A stretch of 64,000 nucleotides of DNA, taken from assembly GCF_001613145.1 (NCBI RefSeq), contig NZ_BDBU01000003.1:82892-146891 (forward strand). Reading direction: 5' to 3'. The DNA is from Nocardia jejuensis NBRC 103114 (lineage in GTDB: Bacteria; Actinomycetota; Actinomycetes; Mycobacteriales; Mycobacteriaceae). The notes under the pieces were generated by a model that saw only the letters and a program-made list of their open reading frames with translations, was not told where the DNA came from and ran no database searches. Both the position numbers and the translations under genes were made by a program. This document shows, piece after piece, positions 38,288 through 46,454 of the stretch (the stretch's first letter is position 1; each line of letters opens with the position of its first letter).

Positions 38288-39373
38288 TCAGCCGACGGCG
38301 GCCCAACCCGCGTTCGAAGCCGCGGAATGCAGTGCGTCGAGGCCGAACGCGTCGAGCGGGCCCAGCGCGCCGGTCGCGAGCAGACCGCCGTCCAATGCCG
38401 TGTGCGCCCCCCAGGCCATGATCGCGGCGGTGAAGTCGTACGGGTCACCGCCCGCGAGAGTGGTACTCGCCAGCGTGTTTCCGGCGTCGTCACCGACCGT
38501 GGCACTCACCCAGGATCGAGTGCGTGCCCGGGCGGCGGCACCGGGACCACCGGTGGACCCCTTCACGGTCAGGTTCAGCGCACCTTCGAGACCACGCCGC
38601 AGCGGCGGTACCTGGGCCAGAGCCGCCGACAATCGCGACACGGCCGACAACCCCTGGGCCGCAGGCGAAGGCAGGCCGAGGAACACATCGACCTCACGCA
38701 ACCGCGGGAACGAACGGGTCAACGCGAAATGCTCCGAACCGGGAATCGACACACCGGTGCGGCCCTTCCCCGCGATGTCGAAGGACCGCACGTGCGCACC
38801 GGTGCGCTCCGCGACGACCTGCCCACCGCGCAACGCGAATCCGGGCTCGAACAGCATCCCCACCATGGAGGCGCGGGTGCCGCCGCTGGTGCCGGGCCTG
38901 TCCATGAAGTAGCCGATATCGGCGCGCACCCCCGCACCAGCCTCCCGCAGGGCCAGTCCGGCGGCGAGATTGCCTGGCACATAATCGAATCCGAACGCGG
39001 TCAGCAGAGCCGACCCGGCGGCACGGGCTTCGTCGTCGCGCTCGAACACCGAACGGATGAACGGCCCCTCACCGGTGGAGTCGATGTAGTGGGCTCCCGC
39101 GGCGATCGCCGCCGCCAGCGCGGGGCCGCCGTACCGCAGGAACGGCCCGACCGTGGTCACCAGCACATCACCGCGCCCGAGCAGTGCCCGCACCGACGCG
39201 GGGTCGGTGATGTCGGCGACCGCCGTCGGCGCACCTCCCAGCCCGGCGGCGAGCGCACCGAGAGCTGTGGCATTGCGACCGGCCAGCACCGGTTCAGCAC
39301 CGCGCGCGATGAGAGCCTCGGCGGTCAGGCGACCGGTGTACCCCGTCGCCCCGAACAGTACGATCTTCGCCAT
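38288..39373 (-). CDS. saccharopine dehydrogenase-like / trans-acting enoyl reductase family protein
   Basis: The 361-residue protein has an N-terminal Rossmann fold (LFGATGYTGRLTAEAL) and the family's YIDSTGEGPF and GFDYVPGNLAAGLAL motifs. Mycobacterial members include trans-acting enoyl reductases of lipid synthesis, but most are uncharacterised NADPH proteins. It has no operon partner. A candidate operator lies 120 bp upstream at 39492-39521. Confidence 0.8.
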   Translation of the reverse strand: MAKIVLFGATGYTGRLTAEALIARGAEPVLAGRNATALGALAAGLGGAPTAVADITDPASVRALLGRGDVLVTTVGPFLRYGGPALAAAIAAGAHYIDSTGEGPFIRSVFERDDEARAAGSALLTAFGFDYVPGNLAAGLALREAGAGVRADIGYFMDRPGTSGGTRASMVGMLFEPGFALRGGQVVAERTGAHVRSFDIAGKGRTGVSIPGSEHFALTRSFPRLREVDVFLGLPSPAAQGLSAVSRLSAALAQVPPLRRGLEGALNLTVKGSTGGPGAAARARTRSWVSATVGDDAGNTLASTTLAGGDPYDFTAAIMAWGAHTALDGGLLATGALGPLDAFGLDALHSAASNAGWAAVG

Positions 39374-39491
39374 TGCCGTCCTACCTGCGTTTCTGCTCGT
39401 CGGTGGGCATTGCTGGTCCGGCTCTGCCGAAGTTCGACGGTCGCAGCACCATTCGGAACCGTCGTGTCGCCACCGTTCAGGCCGTTCGCCG

Positions 39492-39521
39492 TATATCTAA
39501 CACGCCGGCCCGTGAGATATA
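39492..39521. promoter_or_regulatory. TATATCT / AGATATA inverted repeat
   Basis: Perfect 7-bp arms (39492-39498 and 39515-39521) are separated by 16 bp, in the gap between the TetR gene and the saccharopine dehydrogenase-like gene. The A/T-rich arms stand out in this G+C-rich DNA. They may be an operator or part of the minus-strand promoter. Confidence 0.45.
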
Positions 39522-39563
39522 TAGCCTGTCATTCTCTTATCGCCTCGATCCGGTCCACCCGCC

Positions 39564-40121
39564 TCAGGCCGGGGCGGTGAGCCGACGGGCCGCGAGCACC
39601 GTGGCGGCTCGCCGATCCTCGATGTCGGCGCGATCGCCGTGCAGGGCGTGCACTGCGGCTGTGCGGGCCAGATCGGTGAGCAGGGTCAGCAGGGTCACGG
39701 CATGGAACAGATCGGTGACGAATCCGTCCTGCTGACCACGGCGAATCTGGGCGATCTTGGGGGCCACCACGTTTCGGATCGCCTCGTCCGCCGCGGGGAT
39801 GCGGGTGTCCTCGATCTCCGCCCAGGCCTGCAGCCGCGCATTGTCGGGATTGGCCAGGTAGTGGTCGAAGAGCCGCCCGACGTAGGACGGCAGATCCTGT
39901 GCGTCGAGGGCGGTCTCGTCGGTGGTGTCGGCGGCCCACTGGGCGGTCACCGCCGCGTACAGCTCGTCCTTGCCGGCGAAGTACGCGTAGAGGCGGTCCT
40001 TGCTGGCACTGGCGCTGGTGGCGATCCGATTGATCCGCGCACCGGCGACTCCGTATCGCGCGAACTCCGCCTTCGCGGCGGCGAGGATTCGCTCCCTGGT
40101 GGCATGTCCGGCTGAGCGCAT
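39564..40121 (-). CDS. TetR family regulator of the GXWXG/ADH module
   Basis: The 185-residue TetR protein (HTH GVAGARINRIATSASASKDRLYAYFAGKDELY) is divergent from the GXWXG and alcohol dehydrogenase genes. The 79-bp gap holds two perfect palindromes. Autoregulation plus repression of the two neighbours is the natural reading. Confidence 0.88.
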   Translation of the reverse strand: MRSAGHATRERILAAAKAEFARYGVAGARINRIATSASASKDRLYAYFAGKDELYAAVTAQWAADTTDETALDAQDLPSYVGRLFDHYLANPDNARLQAWAEIEDTRIPAADEAIRNVVAPKIAQIRRGQQDGFVTDLFHAVTLLTLLTDLARTAAVHALHGDRADIEDRRAATVLAARRLTAPA

Positions 40122-40138
40122 GCCCGGATCCTATCTTG

Positions 40139-40185
40139 CCGAACCGTTTGGTTCGGGTGTACATTTCCCGAACCAAACGGTTCGG
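40139..40185. promoter_or_regulatory. twin TetR operators
   Basis: CCGAACC-GTTT-GGTTCGG (40139-40156) and CCGAACC-AAAC-GGTTCGG (40168-40185) are reverse complements of each other, each with perfect 7-bp arms, 29 bp centre to centre. They fill most of the gap between the TetR gene and its divergent targets. Confidence 0.85.
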
Positions 40186-40200
40186 GAGTTCGGAGTGGTC

Positions 40201-40668
40201 ATGACCGAGACGATTCACCGCTGGCGCGAGTTGGCGGGCCAGCCCGACGGGGTCGCGCCCGCCGAACTGGACGAGCTCTGGCAGAGCCTGAAACCTGTTC
40301 GCGCGCAAGACATCCTGGGCGAATGGAAGGGTGCCGCGTTCCAGACCGGACATCCGCTGTGCCGGGCGCTGGCGCGCAGCCGCTGGTACGGCAAGACCTT
40401 CCTCTCGCTGACCGAGGCCAAACCGCTGATCTGCCGCGCCGAGGACGGAACGCTGTTCTCCGACACGGCGCTGGGCGGCGGCGAGGCCTCCCTGTGGAAC
40501 ATCGAGTTCCGCGGCGAGGTCACCGCGACCATGGTCTACGACGGGCGGCCCATCTTCGACCATTTCAAACAGCTCGACGACACGACCCTGATCGGGATCA
40601 TGAACGGTCGCCCGGACCTGGTCCTGGCCGACGGCCGGCACTTCTATTTCCTGCTCGAGCGAGCCTGA
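40201..40668 (+). CDS. GXWXG / DUF4334 domain protein
   Basis: The 155-residue protein carries the eponymous motif as GEWKG (residues 40-44) followed by the DUF4334 part ending LADGRHFYFLLERA. The biochemical role is unknown. Its pairing with a TetR gene and an alcohol dehydrogenase suggests aldehyde or alcohol handling. It is 3 bp upstream of the dehydrogenase gene, so they form an operon. Confidence 0.85.
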   Translation: MTETIHRWRELAGQPDGVAPAELDELWQSLKPVRAQDILGEWKGAAFQTGHPLCRALARSRWYGKTFLSLTEAKPLICRAEDGTLFSDTALGGGEASLWNIEFRGEVTATMVYDGRPIFDHFKQLDDTTLIGIMNGRPDLVLADGRHFYFLLERA

Positions 40669-40671
40669 GCG

Positions 40672-41763
40672 ATGCCACCCACCCACGCCGCCCTCTCACG
40701 GGATCCGAAGGCCGGCTTCACGATCGAACCGGTGCGAATCGACGAACCGCGCGGGCAGGAGATCCTCGTCCGCATGGTGGCCTCGGGCATCTGCCATACG
40801 GATCTGGTGTCCCGAGCCGCGGGTGCGCAGGATCGTCCGGTGCTGCTCGGTCACGAGGGCGCCGGTGTCGTGGAAACCGTCGGAGCCGAGGTCGAGGGCA
40901 TCCGCCCCGGCGATCACGTCGTGCTGACCTACCGCCACTGCGGGGAATGCCGTAACTGCCGCCTCGGACGACTCCCCTACTGCGCGCGTTCGACTCGCCT
41001 CAACCAGTTCGGGCCGCGTCCGGATCGCTCCGCCCGGGTCACGATCGGCGACAGTGCGGTCCGGGACGGATTCTTCGGGCAGTCCAGCCTCGCGGGCTAC
41101 GCCCTGACCACCGCGGACAACACCGTCCCCGTGCCGCCGAGCACCGATCTCACCATCGCCGCGCCGCTGGGCTGTGGATTCCAGACCGGCGCGGGCGCGG
41201 TGCTCGAGGTGCTGCGCCCCGAACCGGAATCGGTGCTGGTGATCTACGGGGCCGGAGCGGTCGGCATGGCGGGCCTGCTCGCCGCCCGGACCCTCGACGA
41301 TACGACGGTGATCGTCGTCGAAACCTCCTCGCATCGACGGGATCTCGCCCTGGAACTCGGCGCCGCGCATGCCCTGGATCCCGCTGCCGGCGACACCGTC
41401 GCGGCGATCAGGGCACTCACCGCCACGGGCGCGACCCACGCCCTGGACACCACCGGCCGCCCCGAGGTCCTCGCCGCGGCAGTAGCGGCCCTGGATGTGG
41501 GCGGAACGGTCGCCGTCGTCGGACTCGGATCGGGCGTCCCGCAGATCGATCTGCGCGATATCGTGCTGTCCGGCATCACGATCCGAGGCTGTCTCGAAGG
41601 AGACGCGAACCCGCACCGATTCATCCCGGAGCTGCTGGCCCTGCACGGCGATGGTCGCCTTCCCCTGGACCGCCTGGTACGGACCTACCCGCACACCGAG
41701 ATCAACGCCGCCCTGGCCGATCACCGCGCCGGACTCACGGTCAAGCCGGTCCTGACCTGGTAG
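40672..41763 (+). CDS. zinc-dependent alcohol dehydrogenase (aryl/benzyl alcohol type)
   Basis: The 363-residue MDR protein has the catalytic zinc Cys in GICHTD, GHEGAGVVE, structural zinc cysteines in CGECRNCRLGRLPYC, and the coenzyme motif GAGAVGMAG. It oxidises alcohols or reduces aldehydes with NAD(P). The Asn/Leu-rich TRLNQFG and the QSSLAGYA segments resemble aryl-alcohol dehydrogenases. It is controlled with the GXWXG gene by the TetR operators. Confidence 0.9.
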   Translation: MPPTHAALSRDPKAGFTIEPVRIDEPRGQEILVRMVASGICHTDLVSRAAGAQDRPVLLGHEGAGVVETVGAEVEGIRPGDHVVLTYRHCGECRNCRLGRLPYCARSTRLNQFGPRPDRSARVTIGDSAVRDGFFGQSSLAGYALTTADNTVPVPPSTDLTIAAPLGCGFQTGAGAVLEVLRPEPESVLVIYGAGAVGMAGLLAARTLDDTTVIVVETSSHRRDLALELGAAHALDPAAGDTVAAIRALTATGATHALDTTGRPEVLAAAVAALDVGGTVAVVGLGSGVPQIDLRDIVLSGITIRGCLEGDANPHRFIPELLALHGDGRLPLDRLVRTYPHTEINAALADHRAGLTVKPVLTW

Positions 41764-41859
41764 AGCGCGACCCGGTCCGCCCGAGTCGCGTACCGAGGGC
41801 CCGTCGATGCCGCGCGACTCTACGATTCAGGGACGAGGCAGTCGGGAGGACGGGCGCGA

Positions 41860-42216
41860 ATGACGATCCAGGATGAGCGGACCAGCGGGCTGGTGCTGTG
41901 GGCGGTCGCGGCGTGGGGTGCGATCGCCGCGGTGTTGACCGCGCCGATCGCGGCCGCGCTCGTCGGGACGCTCGTGCGGTTTCCGATCCCGTTCGGTGAC
42001 CACGCCCGGGGCATCGAGGAGGCCCTCAACGCGGGGATGGCCGCCGTGTTCTATCTGGTCATGGGCGAGGGCTTCGTTCTGGCCGCCCTCGGCGCCGCGG
42101 CGGGGTATTTCATCGCACGGGCGCTGGGACCGCGGCTGATTCGCGCACTGGCCGCCGCCGTCGGAGCGGCCTTCGGGCTCGCGGTGCTCGGCGCACTGAT
42201 CCTGGCGGCCTTCTGA
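41860..42216 (+). CDS. small hypothetical membrane protein
   Basis: The 118-residue protein has three or four hydrophobic helices (about residues 9-37, 55-78 and 85-117), with no recognised family. An AGTCGGGAGGAC site precedes the ATG. It stands alone. Confidence 0.6.
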   Translation: MTIQDERTSGLVLWAVAAWGAIAAVLTAPIAAALVGTLVRFPIPFGDHARGIEEALNAGMAAVFYLVMGEGFVLAALGAAAGYFIARALGPRLIRALAAAVGAAFGLAVLGALILAAF

Positions 42217-42291
42217 GCGGACCCGCCGCTTGTTTCACGCCGGATACATTCGGAGACTTCGAACTTCACACCCCGTGCCGACAATCGACCG

Positions 42292-43680
42292 ATGTGGAAC
42301 CCAGGGCCCACCGTTTCGGAGATCGTGGCCTCGCACGAAAGTGGCAGTGGCTCACCGACTGTGACCGCGGCGCGGGTGGCCGATGCCATCGCCGCGCGCG
42401 GGGACGACGGGACCTGGATCACGGCGGTGCCGCGTGAGCGGCTGCTGGCCGCGGCGGCGGAGATCGAACAGCGGGCCGGAGCCCGGACACTGCCACTGTA
42501 CGGTGTGCCGTTCGGGGTCAAGGACAGTATCGATGTGGCGGGCTGGCCCACGACGCTGGCGTGCCCCGACTTCGCCTATGTGGCAACCGATACCGCGCCC
42601 GCGGTCCAGCGACTCCTGGACGCGGGAGCCCTGTTCGTCGGTAAGACGAATCTGGATCAGTTCGCCACGGGGCTGAACGGGACGCGGACGCCGTATCCGA
42701 TTCCCCGCAGCGTGTTCGGCGGGAACCTGATCTCGGGTGGCTCGAGTTCGGGGTCGGCGCTCGCGGTGGCGCTGGGACAGGTGCCGTTCTGCGTCGCCAC
42801 CGATACGGCCGGGTCCGGGCGGGTTCCGGCAGCGCTCAACGGGATCCTCGGATGGAAACCCTCGCGCGGGTTGATCAGCACGGTGGGACTGGTTCCGGCG
42901 TGCCGCTCACTCGACTGCATGACCCTGATGGCCTCGCGGGTGGAAGATCTCGACCGGGTCTTCGAGGTGATGGCGGGCGTGGATCCGGATGATCCGTGGA
43001 GCCGGGAGCGGGCCGGGCGCTACGACGGCGCGCGGATCCGCGTCGGACTGCCCGCGGAATCGGAGCTCGAGTTCTTCGGGGACAACGCTTTCCGCGCGGC
43101 GCATCTCGGGGTGCGCGACCGGCTCGACCGGATCGGATTCGACTGTGTGGCAACGACGCTGACGCCGTTCCTGGACGCCGGGGAACTGCTGTACCAGGGA
43201 CCGTGGGTGGCCGAGCGCCTCGTGGAATTCGACGAGTTCCTCCGGGACCGGCCCGACTCGATCCTGCCCGTCGTTCGCGAGATCCTCACCGGTGGTCGCC
43301 GATTCGACGCCGTCGACGTCTTCCGGGCGCAGCAGCGACTGCAGCAGCTGCGGGCGCAGGTCGCGCGCATGTGGGGCGAACTCGACGTCATCGTGGTGCC
43401 GACGATCGGGACCACGTTCACCGTCGAGCAGGTCCTGAACGATCCGATCGCGACCAATACCGCCCTGGGCCACTACACACACTTCGGCAATCTGCTGGAC
43501 CTCACCGCGATCGCGGTGCCGATCGGCGCGACCGCCGACAATCGGCCCCTCTCGGCCATGGTGTTCGGTCCCGCCCTCTCGGACGACACCGTGCTCGCCG
43601 CGGCCGCCCGCATCCTCGACGAGCCGCGCCCCACCGAGGCGCACCTGAGCTTCCGGCTCGCACAGAAAGAACGACGATGA
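42292..43680 (+). CDS. atzF: allophanate hydrolase (amidase-signature domain)
   Basis: The 462-residue amidase-signature enzyme has Lys77 (GVKDSID), a Ser-rich GGSSSGS at residues 149-155 and the nucleophile Ser175 in DTAGSGRVPA. The QFATGLNGTRTPYPIPRS stretch is typical of allophanate hydrolases, which turn allophanate into ammonia and CO2. It lacks the C-terminal domain that many AtzF proteins carry (about 600 aa in full). No clear ribosome site precedes the ATG; a GACAAT box 8 bp upstream suggests a leaderless message. The stop overlaps the next gene by 4 bp. Confidence 0.85.
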   Translation: MWNPGPTVSEIVASHESGSGSPTVTAARVADAIAARGDDGTWITAVPRERLLAAAAEIEQRAGARTLPLYGVPFGVKDSIDVAGWPTTLACPDFAYVATDTAPAVQRLLDAGALFVGKTNLDQFATGLNGTRTPYPIPRSVFGGNLISGGSSSGSALAVALGQVPFCVATDTAGSGRVPAALNGILGWKPSRGLISTVGLVPACRSLDCMTLMASRVEDLDRVFEVMAGVDPDDPWSRERAGRYDGARIRVGLPAESELEFFGDNAFRAAHLGVRDRLDRIGFDCVATTLTPFLDAGELLYQGPWVAERLVEFDEFLRDRPDSILPVVREILTGGRRFDAVDVFRAQQRLQQLRAQVARMWGELDVIVVPTIGTTFTVEQVLNDPIATNTALGHYTHFGNLLDLTAIAVPIGATADNRPLSAMVFGPALSDDTVLAAAARILDEPRPTEAHLSFRLAQKERR

Positions 43681-44369
43681 ACGCACTCCAGCACATTCCG
43701 GCGGTCCCGGCCGAATTCTCCTTCGATCCACGATCGATCGCCCTGCTCGTGATCGACATGCAGCGCGACTTCCTGCTCCCCGGCGGCTTCGGCGAAAGCC
43801 TGGGCAACGACGTCGACTTGCTGCGCACGGTGATCGATCCGCTCGCGGCGCTGATCGCGGCGGCACGAGCCACCGGAATTCCGGTGATCCACACCCGCGA
43901 GGGCCACCTGCCCGATCTCTCGGACTGCCCGCCCGCGAAACTGCTGCGCGGCAACCCCTCTCAGCGCATCGGCGATCCCGGAGCATTCGGGCGCATCCTG
44001 ATTCGGGGCGAGTACGGCCACGACATCATCGACGAACTCGCGCCGCTCGCAGGCGAAGTGGTCATCGACAAGCCGGGCAAAGGCGCGTTCTACGGCACCG
44101 AGCTGGCCGAGGTCCTGGAGCGCGACTCGATCCGCTCACTGCTCGTCACCGGGGTCACCACCGAGGTCTGCGTGCACACCACCGTGCGCGAGGCCAACGA
44201 CCGAGGCTACGAGTGCCTGGTCGTATCCGATTGCGTCGGATCGTATTTCCCGGAATTCCAGCGAGTCGGGCTGGAGATGATCGCCGCACAGGGCGGGATC
44301 TTCGGCTGGGTCGCCGATTCGCCGGCCGTCATCGGCGCGCTCACCTCGTCGAACACCCCCGCTCAGTGA
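43677..44369 (+). CDS. biuH: biuret hydrolase-like cysteine hydrolase (isochorismatase fold)
   Basis: The 230-residue protein has the catalytic triad Asp27 (VIDMQRDF), Lys132 (DKPGKGAF) and Cys165 (TEVCVHT). The FLLPGGFGE and GEYGHDII segments resemble biuret hydrolase. BiuH converts biuret to allophanate, the substrate of the enzyme encoded just upstream, with which it overlaps by 4 bp. Another ureide or N-carbamoyl substrate is possible. Confidence 0.8.
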   Translation: MNALQHIPAVPAEFSFDPRSIALLVIDMQRDFLLPGGFGESLGNDVDLLRTVIDPLAALIAAARATGIPVIHTREGHLPDLSDCPPAKLLRGNPSQRIGDPGAFGRILIRGEYGHDIIDELAPLAGEVVIDKPGKGAFYGTELAEVLERDSIRSLLVTGVTTEVCVHTTVREANDRGYECLVVSDCVGSYFPEFQRVGLEMIAAQGGIFGWVADSPAVIGALTSSNTPAQ

Positions 44370-44383
44370 ACAGGAACACCCCG

Positions 44384-46057
44384 ATGTCCGTCGATACCAC
44401 ACCCACCGAACACACCGAACACACCGAACACACCGAACCCGTTGCGCCACCGGCTCTGCCGTGGTGGACACGGGGCGACACCAACGCGTTCTTCGGCCTC
44501 TCGTTCAACATTCTCGTCAATGTCCTGACCCTGACCACACTGTCGATCGCGGTGGTCAAGATTCCCAGCGGCGATGTACTGGGCACGGTCCTGCCCGCCC
44601 TGGGCGTGGCCCTGGTGCTCGGCAACCTCTACTACATGGTGCTGGCCCGCCGGCTCGCCCGCCGCGAGGGGCGCGACACGGTGACCGCGCTGCCGTACGG
44701 GCCGAGCGTGCCGCACATGTTCATCGTGGTGTTCGTGGTCATGCTGCCCATCTATCTGAAGACCAACGACCCGCTCGCGGCGTGGTCGGCGGGACTGGCC
44801 TGGGCATTCATGATCGGTGTGATCGTGATGATCGGGGCGTTCGTCGGACCGTTCATCCGGCGCATCACTCCGCGCGCGGCGATGCTCGGGACCCTCGCCG
44901 GTATCTCCATCACCTTCATCGCCATGCGACCAGCAGCGCAGATGTGGGAGGCCGCGTGGATCGGGCTGCCGGTGCTGGCCATCATCCTGATCGGGTTCTT
45001 CACCGACGTGAAGCTGCCGGGCAATGTGCCGGTCGGCCTGCTCGCGCTGCTGGTCGGCACGGCGATCGGCTGGATCGGCGGCTACATGTCGGTTCCGGAC
45101 GTCACCCAGGCCGCGCACGATATCGCGATCGGACTGCCCGATCTGCGCCTGGATCTGCTCTTCGACGGACTCGGCAATCTCGCGCCGCTGCTGGCGACCG
45201 CGATTCCACTGGGCGTCTACAACTTCACCGAAGCCATGAGCAATGTCGAGAGCGCGGCCGCGGCGGGCGACAACTACAACCTGCGCAGCGTGCTGCTCGC
45301 CGACGGCTTCGGCGCGATCATCGGCTCCGGGTTCGGCTCACCCTTTCCGCCCGCGGTGTACATCGGGCATCCGGGCTGGAAGGACGCGGGCGGGCGCACC
45401 GGATACTCGCTCGCCAGCGGCGCCGCCATCGGATTGATGTGCCTGCTCGGCCTTTTCGGGATTCTCGCCACCATTCTGCCGATCCCGGCGATCGTGCCGA
45501 TTCTGCTGTACATCGGGCTCCTGATCGGTGCGCAGGCCTTCCAGGCGGTCCCTCGACTGCACGCGGTGGCGGTGGTCGCGGCACTGCTGCCGAACCTCGC
45601 GGAGTGGGGAGTCGGCCAGATCGACAATGCGCTCAGCGCAGCGGGCACCTCCGCGGACAAGGTCGGCGCGGGTGCGCTCAATCAGGCCGGTGTGGTCTAC
45701 GACGGTCTGAAGACGCTGGGTTCGGGCGCCGTCCTGGCCGGGCTCGTGCTCGGCACGATCGTGACGTTCATCCTCGACAAGCGTTTCGTGGCAGCGGCTG
45801 TCGCCTCGGCGACCGGAGCCGTCCTGAGTTTCGTCGGACTCATTCACGCCGCGGAGGTGGAGTGGGCCGCCGCCCCGAAGGTCGCGCTCGGCTATCTGTT
45901 CCTCGGTCTGGTATGCCTGGCGTACTCGTTCCTGCCGACCGGTACACCGAAACCGGCTGTGCCCGAACCGGACTCGACTCCAGACTCGCCGAAGGACCAG
46001 GATCCCGCACCGAGGCAGACAGTCGAGACCGTCGCCCCGGAACCGGCCACGGAGTAG
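44384..46057 (+). CDS. NCS2-like xanthine/uracil-type permease
   Basis: The 557-residue transporter has about 12 to 14 transmembrane helices and a PYGPSVPHMF segment near residue 106. It also has a hydrophilic His/Glu/Thr-rich N-terminus and a long charged Pro-rich C-terminal tail (last 45 residues). Related proteins sit next to biuret, cyanurate or ureide hydrolases and import the N-rich substrate. It follows the hydrolase by 14 bp, completing a three-gene operon. ATG 44384 follows CAGGAAC. Confidence 0.85.
   Translation: MSVDTTPTEHTEHTEHTEPVAPPALPWWTRGDTNAFFGLSFNILVNVLTLTTLSIAVVKIPSGDVLGTVLPALGVALVLGNLYYMVLARRLARREGRDTVTALPYGPSVPHMFIVVFVVMLPIYLKTNDPLAAWSAGLAWAFMIGVIVMIGAFVGPFIRRITPRAAMLGTLAGISITFIAMRPAAQMWEAAWIGLPVLAIILIGFFTDVKLPGNVPVGLLALLVGTAIGWIGGYMSVPDVTQAAHDIAIGLPDLRLDLLFDGLGNLAPLLATAIPLGVYNFTEAMSNVESAAAAGDNYNLRSVLLADGFGAIIGSGFGSPFPPAVYIGHPGWKDAGGRTGYSLASGAAIGLMCLLGLFGILATILPIPAIVPILLYIGLLIGAQAFQAVPRLHAVAVVAALLPNLAEWGVGQIDNALSAAGTSADKVGAGALNQAGVVYDGLKTLGSGAVLAGLVLGTIVTFILDKRFVAAAVASATGAVLSFVGLIHAAEVEWAAAPKVALGYLFLGLVCLAYSFLPTGTPKPAVPEPDSTPDSPKDQDPAPRQTVETVAPEPATE
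44405..44440 (+). repeat. 9-bp coding tandem repeat
   Basis: Four copies of ACCGAACAC (the last with one mismatch) encode Thr-Glu-His repeats in the cytosolic N-terminus of the permease. Such a repeat can change copy number by slippage without breaking the frame. Confidence 0.9.
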
Positions 46058-46144
46058 TTCGTCTGCGGCAATCGATGATCGACAGCCTGCCGATCAGCCT
46101 GCACTGCTGCAACACCTCTGCAACAGGCGAAAGTCGCGACAAGT

Positions 46145-46435
46145 TCACGCACCGAGACCGATGGCGCCATGCACCGGCTTCCATTCGGTGATCCCGATCG
46201 AGGTGACCAGCTCCTCACGCACGAAAGGATCCTCACTGAGCAGGGCCGCCAAATCCTCCGACGATGCCATCGCGAAGATCAGCAGCCCACCGCTTCCGTC
46301 GGTGAACGGCCCCGTGCACAGCGCCCTGCCATCATCGACCAGTGTCGCGAGCCAGCTGTTGTGCTCCGCACGCGCTGCAGCTCGTGCCGAGGCGAGAGCG
46401 GATTCGTATTTGTAGATAACAGCGAAGGTGGCCAT
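46145..46435 (-). CDS. YciI family protein
   Basis: The 96-residue protein has the YciI ferredoxin-like fold (ATFAVIYKYE start; GGLLIFAMASSEDLAALLSEDPFVRE). Family members carry a catalytic-type His/Asp pair and few have known reactions. The start follows AAGGAC. It lies 19 bp downstream of the large flavoprotein gene on the same strand, so the two are probably co-transcribed; it marks the left edge of the accessory cluster. Confidence 0.85.
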   Translation of the reverse strand: MATFAVIYKYESALASARAAARAEHNSWLATLVDDGRALCTGPFTDGSGGLLIFAMASSEDLAALLSEDPFVREELVTSIGITEWKPVHGAIGLGA

Positions 46436-46454
46436 CAGAGTCCTTGAATGCGAG

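Noticed and set aside
44136..44471. Minus-strand frame encoding Cys-Val-Arg repeats
   Set aside because: It is the antisense reading of the Thr-Glu-His coding repeat of the permease and has no ribosome site.
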